Below are positions 7,371 to 11,179 of a stretch of DNA of 11,179 nucleotides, in pieces (within the stretch, counting starts at the first letter, position 1; each line of letters begins with the position of its first letter). The DNA is taken from NCBI GenBank assembly GCA_004802705.1, contig SGPL01000812.1:1-11179 (forward strand), in the 5' to 3' direction. Origin of the DNA: Bondarzewia mesenterica (lineage: Eukaryota > Basidiomycota > Agaricomycetes > Russulales > Bondarzewiaceae). Both the position numbers and the translations under genes were made by a program. The notes beneath the pieces are model-generated. The model was not told the DNA's origin. It saw only the letters and a program-made list of their open reading frames with translations, and did no database searches.

Positions 7371-8267
7371 ATGACTGTCTTCCATTCGTTCGTACTTCTC
7401 ATTGATCATCGTCGCATTCATGGATTTCACGAGCATCTCTTTTTTCTTATCTTTGCTACCAGGCGGAAGTACTGCGCTCACTCCACGCATGTATCTACCG
7501 CATAATCGGGACGCGGTGTAGCGGATGCGGGTTAGGGTTGCGCGCCCAGCAGGACTTGTCGCAAGCTCATATGCTCATAGATCTTTCACAGACTGTTAAA
7601 TATGTGCTAATCCCACTATCTCAGACGTATTTAGGACTTTTCATGATTTCTGCGCACATCGCAGTGGCTAAAGCTTATGCACCCGTCACGCCTACCTGGT
7701 CCTCTGAGAATCTGGGTGTCCACTGGCGGTCGTCAGTATACCATTTCCTTTTTGTCTCATAGATACCATCAGACACAAGTAGTACATTGGATTGCTACTT
7801 ATACATTCTACTATGTACTGTCTATAAGTACCAGGCCACTGCCAAACAAGTGACAAGTCCATCACAATATCATTGAAGACTGACTCAACACATCCAACAG
7901 CCGAGGCCTTCCTGCAGTCTGATTCACCCACAATACTCAGTCTCACCCTTTCACGACGCAGCAATGATCGTGCTAAGATCAACAGCCATGGTCGGACTCT
8001 GAGTCGCAACCATAGCCCCTGCAGCCGTCGACTCTGGGGGTGCCGTGGGCAAGCGATCCTGTTTCGCTTCGAAGCTCACACGGAGCGATTGTCGACGGTT
8101 CGTCGTGCACGGTCCAATAGCCAAAAAGAAAAGGAAAATCATGGTGGGCAATGGGCTTCTTCCGCTCTGGTTGAATTGAAGGTAGACAAGCAAGGGACTC
8201 GCAAGCTCAGCATCGCATTGAAGAATACTGATGCAAGGGTGAACGGTCATGTCCCAAATCCAGGAAT
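7371..8267. other. About 900 bp without a supportable gene
   Basis: Short frames exist on both strands (for example 7951-8364 minus, 137 codons) but show no recognised domain, no good start and no consistent splice structure. Noted: an interleaved inverted-repeat cluster at 7781-7830 and a telomere-like string GGGTTAGGGTT at 7529-7539 that is too short to mean much. Confidence 0.5.
7781..7830. repeat. Interleaved inverted repeats
   Basis: AGTACAT (7781-7787) pairs with ATGTACT (7813-7819), and TACTTATA (7796-7803) pairs with TATAAGTA (7823-7830). The two arm pairs cross rather than nest, as in a pseudoknot. AT-rich composition raises the chance expectation. Confidence 0.45.
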
Positions 8268-8400
8268 TATTTGAATGTTTGGGTGCGGGGCTGGAAACCG
8301 AGATGGTACGCACTCGTTTCATAAACCTCGTAGATCCCGGTATAGACACCATGTTCGTCGGCACGGTAGTGTACTACGCAAATCGGTAGTTCCACGACGA
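8268..8400 (-). other. Possible terminal coding exon, unidentified
   Basis: One minus-strand frame ending in TAA at 8268-8270 reads as convincing protein: CVVHYRADEHGVYTGIYEVY followed by ETSAYHLGFQPRTQTFK. A candidate intron lies just upstream: GTACGT donor at 8460, a TACTAAC branch site, and a TTTGCGTAG acceptor ending at 8374, though that acceptor would fall inside this frame. Other donors (AAG/GTGAGC near 8480) are possible, so no unique gene model results. I do not recognise the family. It may be a last exon of a lost gene. Confidence 0.3.
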
Positions 8401-8415
8401 CGAGAGGAGAGAAAA

Positions 8416-9050
8416 GTTAGTACTGCAATTTAATTTGAGAGTCAGAGATTATGGACGTACCGCAATGATCTTGCTCACCTTGAAGGCGCTAAATTTACAA
8501 TTAGCCGTGTTGATGAGGAATGCAAGTCTAAACTTGATTGGAAGAGACTACTACCAGAGATGGCAAGAACAGACAGACAAACGGTGCTCTCGATTTTTGA
8601 TTTGCGCACTTGGGAAACGAAAGGATGTTCAGAGGCAAGCACGCACACAATTGGAATAATTGAAACCTGCGGACCAACACAAAATCATCCCATATTCAAT
8701 AGTCCCGTTGGAGAATGCCTGAGTCTCGTCACTGAGCTTGCAGAGTTTGGCAAATTCCAGGGGGATGTTCAAGATATTATAAATCATAATGGATTGCCCC
8801 AACATGGAGTCAGCATGAAGTTAGCTGTACAGTTTTGTTCCGCCAACGAGACCTCCTGATTCCCCGTTTACGCGTAGACTGCTGACCGAGTCTCTAGATA
8901 ACAGTCACAGTGACGGACAAGTCCATTACTGCGTATCTACAGTCTTCGCGGGCTATGCAGACGAGCGAAACCGCGTGTCCTGCGTACACGCTACGGGGGG
9001 AAGGATCGCGGCTGCTGCGGTCCCAATATATCCATCAACTCACCGCTTCA
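8416..9050. other. About 630 bp, no confident gene
   Basis: A plus-strand frame at 8560-8859 (99 codons from an ATG) contains scattered cysteines and ends CSANETS, but has no signal peptide and no known domain; I cannot separate it from chance. The right part, 8870-9050, is the 3' flank of the GH5 relic. Possible upstream exon sequence for the 8268-8400 fragment would lie at 8461-8560 on the minus strand. Confidence 0.4.
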
Positions 9051-9860
9051 CTAGACGCACTGGGGCCGCTCACCTTGTTGGCCCGTCATTTCCTTCATAT
9101 GCGCAACAATCACATCACCCCTCGTCACATAAAACTCGTCCCGCAAGTAATAGAAGGAAAAGCCGTCGTCGTGTTCGTACTGACGACACTCATCGTCGTG
9201 ACCGAACAAAGGCCAAAAGGTGTCGCCGACGGCGCCGACCGTCGATTTGACGCGAGCGAGGAATATGGCAACATCGTCCCCGCCACTCTGTATCCCAAAC
9301 GGAAATCTGGTCAGCACCGATCTTCCCTCTTACAAGTCAAGACTAAATATTGCAACCGACCTCGCCCACCCAATCTTATTCTCCGGATATATATGCCTGA
9401 TCCGCTCCATGCGCAAATCATACGCCATTCTCCAACTTGTATACATTGGCAGGACAAAAATGATCCGAAAACACGTCCATCATCTCAACCTCCGACTGTC
9501 CCGAGCCCTCACAGATCCCATACGTACCATCAAAAGTAGCGGCTCAGGCGCCAGACCAATCTCCTACGTCCATTGCGGCGACCCAGACCCATCGTCTCAC
9601 AGCACTGCCGACAGCTCGTTGCCTCATTCCCACCCGAGGATCGTCGGGTCGTCTTTGTACGCGATTCCCGTGTACCGATTGAACTAGTCGACGATGCTTG
9701 TCGTGTTGAAAAAGTACGCCCCGATGTCCGGCGGCGTAAACGACGAACACATACTTCAGCGTCCGAGAACTCGTAGACTAGAGGTGAATGAAACAGACCA
9801 GTTGTAATTGTCAGTCAGCGGGATTCAGCAGCTTGCAAGAGGCGGTATACCCGCGCAGCG
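9051..9860 (-). pseudogene. GH5 glycoside hydrolase relic (mannanase-like)
   Basis: Pieces of one fungal glycoside hydrolase family 5 enzyme follow in the right order over three frames: IPLTDNYN (9801-9824), FTPPDIGAYFFNTTSIVD, YTGIAYKDDPTILGWE then GNEL, PQWT/EIGLA, FDGTYGICEGSG and MMDVFSDHF, YISGE/DW, and GDTFWPLFGHDDEC with DGFSFYY. GH5 enzymes cleave beta-mannans, beta-glucans and related polysaccharides outside the cell. The Glu of GNEL (9615-9617) corresponds to the acid/base, and that of SGE (9379-9381) to the nucleophile. Stops inside the homology: TAG 9684-9686, TGA 9624-9626, TGA 9597-9599, TAG 9564-9566, TGA 9418-9420, TAA 9376-9378. There are at least two frameshifts, a deletion after NTTSIVD and probably one after NYN. 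The N-terminal third (signal peptide onward) is not recognisable. Subfamily is uncertain. The final frame (9051-9317) is intact to HMKEMTGQ and its stop. Confidence 0.8.
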
Positions 9861-10388
9861 AGGATTGAGCTTGACAATTCGCTCTTACTGACCTAACCAG
9901 AACAGCCGGTATGGGCCCGCTCATAACTAGCTCACACCTACGTCACCGGTTCAGAACGCTTTCTATTTTGTGATCCCACAAGATCATACGCCAAAGAGAA
10001 AATGAGCAAACTGTCAAGCTTTGAGAAAGACCTTGTAAAGCATCCACTTACACATTTCCACCTAACCGAGTGAATTCGGGACATATCGATTATGCCGCGG
10101 TGTGGCCCTGGTCGTACAGTCCACTTCGGCCGATGGTCGTTCCGCTTTCAAGCTTGACGTCATTTCATCCTCTCTTCCGTACCAAATCTTGAAGCTGAGA
10201 CAACGACCGTCCTGCAGAGGCGATGGTTGGAGTACACGGCCGAGTCCTGGAGAAGGACGTTAAACACGAGCGCGCCACGTTATAAACGTCTAGCTACGCA
10301 CAGGGATAGAGGTACTCTCAAGTTGGGCGCCGCAGTTTCGATGGGCGCGAAGGTGTGGAAGCCTCGCACCTGTCTAGGGTATGCGCAT
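9861..10388. other. About 530 bp, nothing recognised
   Basis: This should hold the 5' part of the GH5 gene and the 3' flank of the gene at 10389-11179. No frame on either strand carries recognisable GH5 N-terminal blocks or a signal peptide. A CACCTAACCG string at 10060-10069 on the plus strand resembles the CCTAACCRGA element of the 47-bp repeat, but only over a few bases. The plus-strand frame beginning at 10227 is mostly antisense to the next gene. Confidence 0.4.
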
Positions 10389-11179
10389 TTAGACCATGTC
10401 TTGAGTGAGAAGAAAAACGGACACACCGGCTCCAGATATCGAATCTATCCCTGGGAAACGGTCTTTGAGCTCCCGACGTGCGTCTATTCCCGGTGCACGG
10501 TCAAAGTGGGCATAAGGTCCAGCGACAGAGCGACAAAGCCGTACGCACCCGATGCTTTCAAGTATGGCTCTACGAGCCTGAACCTGTGTGGCCCAGTCCT
10601 TGTACGTTTTTCTGACCTTCGACTCGAACCAGTGCCTGTTCTCTGGCCTAAGGCTCGCCAGCACTGCGGCATGCTCTGGTTCAAGATCACCGTTCGGGAG
10701 GACACGAGGGTACGCCCTGAGCGTGTAGAGCCGTATGTAGCTGATGAAGCCCTCTAGCTGCTGCGTCAGCTTGCCGTGTCGGAACCCGATAGGTGGATCG
10801 AGGATTGTTGCAATCATTGAATCCAAGAACGCGGTGCGTGTTGGGAAACGTAGGTCAGAGTTGGCAGGCGAAAGCGGGGGGACGAGGGAGACGGAGAGAG
10901 TGTGGTCACAAACGTCGAACGAGAAGTATGATGAGGGATGGATGAAAATGTCGGTGGGATCGTCTTCGTGCCGCGCTGACTGCGGTGTTGTCAGCTCGAG
11001 CGCGACGGAGTCAGGGTAGCAGTTTGGTTGACCACGGTCGAAGATCTTATGTTCCAACCAGTAGGGGTGCGGACCTGTCAGTCGTTTTGTAAGGCAACCG
11101 AGAAGAGATGACGAGCACGGCCTTTTGGACATCCTCGTCAGGAACAAGGAGTTGAAGCGCGAACAACTCGGTGGGGACG
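10389..11179 (-). CDS. Unidentified protein, partial, probable frameshift
   Basis: The frame is open from 11147 to the TAA at 10389-10391 and looks like real protein: HPYWLEHKIFDRGQPNCYPD, IHPSSYFSFDVCDHTLSVSL, PPIGFRHGKLTQQLEG, YIRLYTLRAYPRVLPNGDLE, PEHAAVLASLRPENRHWFES. I have no functional name for it; it appears soluble, with no clear membrane segment. The gene runs off the window. Upstream of about 11080 a different frame takes over (VPTELFALQLLVPDEDVQKA ... SSRLPYKTTDR), so a one-base indel lies near 11065-11080, unless a short intron ending ACTGACAG (acceptor at about 11075) is used. The last 40 residues (after ESIGCVRLC) are less protein-like and may be intron or degraded sequence. 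Long plus-strand frames here (10227-10757, 10744-11019) are antisense shadows. Confidence 0.6.
   Translation of the reverse strand, partial: SPPSCSRFNSLFLTRMSKRPCSSSLLGCLTKRLTGPHPYWLEHKIFDRGQPNCYPDSVALELTTPQSARHEDDPTDIFIHPSSYFSFDVCDHTLSVSLVPPLSPANSDLRFPTRTAFLDSMIATILDPPIGFRHGKLTQQLEGFISYIRLYTLRAYPRVLPNGDLEPEHAAVLASLRPENRHWFESKVRKTYKDWATQVQARRAILESIGCVRLCRSVAGPYAHFDRAPGIDARRELKDRFPGIDSISGAGVSVFLLTQDMV

Noticed and set aside
7529..7539. Telomere-like string GGGTTAGGGTT, tempting beside a RecQ gene since telomere-linked RecQ helicases exist in fungi
   Set aside because: Fewer than two repeat units, no array around it, and expected by chance at this length in large genomes.
6096..8302. Shared 12-mer GAAACCGAGATG at about 6097 and 8292
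   Set aside because: Flanks diverge at once on both sides; no evidence of a dispersed repeat.
7951..8364. Minus-strand ORF of 137 codons
   Set aside because: Overlaps a more protein-like frame at 8268-8400, has no recognisable domain, and its hydrophobic patch is not a clear membrane segment.
8910..9539. Plus-strand ORF of 209 codons, longest plus frame in the right part
   Set aside because: It is antisense to the GH5 relic, whose ordered family blocks on the minus strand explain the region; the plus translation has no domain.
9220..9687. Plus-strand ORF of 155 codons
   Set aside because: Also antisense to GH5 blocks including GNEL and YTGIAYKDDP.
10227..10757. Plus-strand ORF of 176 codons
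   Set aside because: Over two thirds of it is antisense to the better protein-like minus frame at 10389-11147.
1..11179. tRNA, rRNA, CRISPR or prokaryotic signals
   Set aside because: No cloverleaf, rRNA-like or regularly spaced repeat array was seen, and introns mark this as fungal nuclear DNA.

Overview
The window looks like nuclear DNA of a filamentous basidiomycete (Agaricomycetes-type). The coding segments are split by short GT-AG introns (55-64 nt) with CTAAC/TACTAAC branch points. The recognisable proteins are families expanded in mushrooms: a DUF6589 protein, a large fungal RecQ-type helicase, an F-box/LRR-like fragment and a secreted-type GH5 glycoside hydrolase. There are no bacterial operons, ribosome binding sites, RNA genes or CRISPR arrays. 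Almost every gene here is broken, so I read the window as an accessory, mobile-element-rich gene graveyard.

Layout. (1) 1-435, minus: a protein-like ORF of unknown identity. (2) 500-3848, plus: a nearly full-length DUF6589 gene. A four-exon model can be rebuilt from splice signals, but it carries three in-frame stops, one single-base frameshift and one doubtful 29-nt intron. (3) 3903-6776, minus, convergent and only 54 bp away: a RecQ-family DEAH helicase in three exons, with all main helicase motifs and a single internal stop (TAG). Its first intron is 389 nt and holds foreign-looking sequence. (4) 6998-7367, plus: the 3' exon of an F-box/LRR-like gene whose 5' exons are absent. (5) 7371-9050: mostly no supportable gene, with one small coding-like exon (about 8268-8400, minus) and a nest of interleaved inverted repeats. 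(6) 9051-9860, minus: a heavily mutated GH5 relic. (7) 9861-10388: nothing recognised. (8) 10389-11179, minus: an unidentified protein gene running off the window end, with a probable frameshift near 11070.

Two things stand out. First, the tightly convergent DUF6589/RecQ pair could be the two-gene core of a mobile element: DUF6589 shows a D...D...E acidic arrangement compatible with a transposase, and RecQ would be the helicase. Termini were not found. Second, inside RecQ intron 1 there is a 47-bp tandem duplication in which one copy is interrupted, to the base, by a perfect 55-nt spliceosomal-type intron (GTAAG, TACTAAC, ACAG) and the other copy is uninterrupted. That is the footprint of a very local intron gain or loss.

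All gene identities come from reading motifs by eye. No database search was run.
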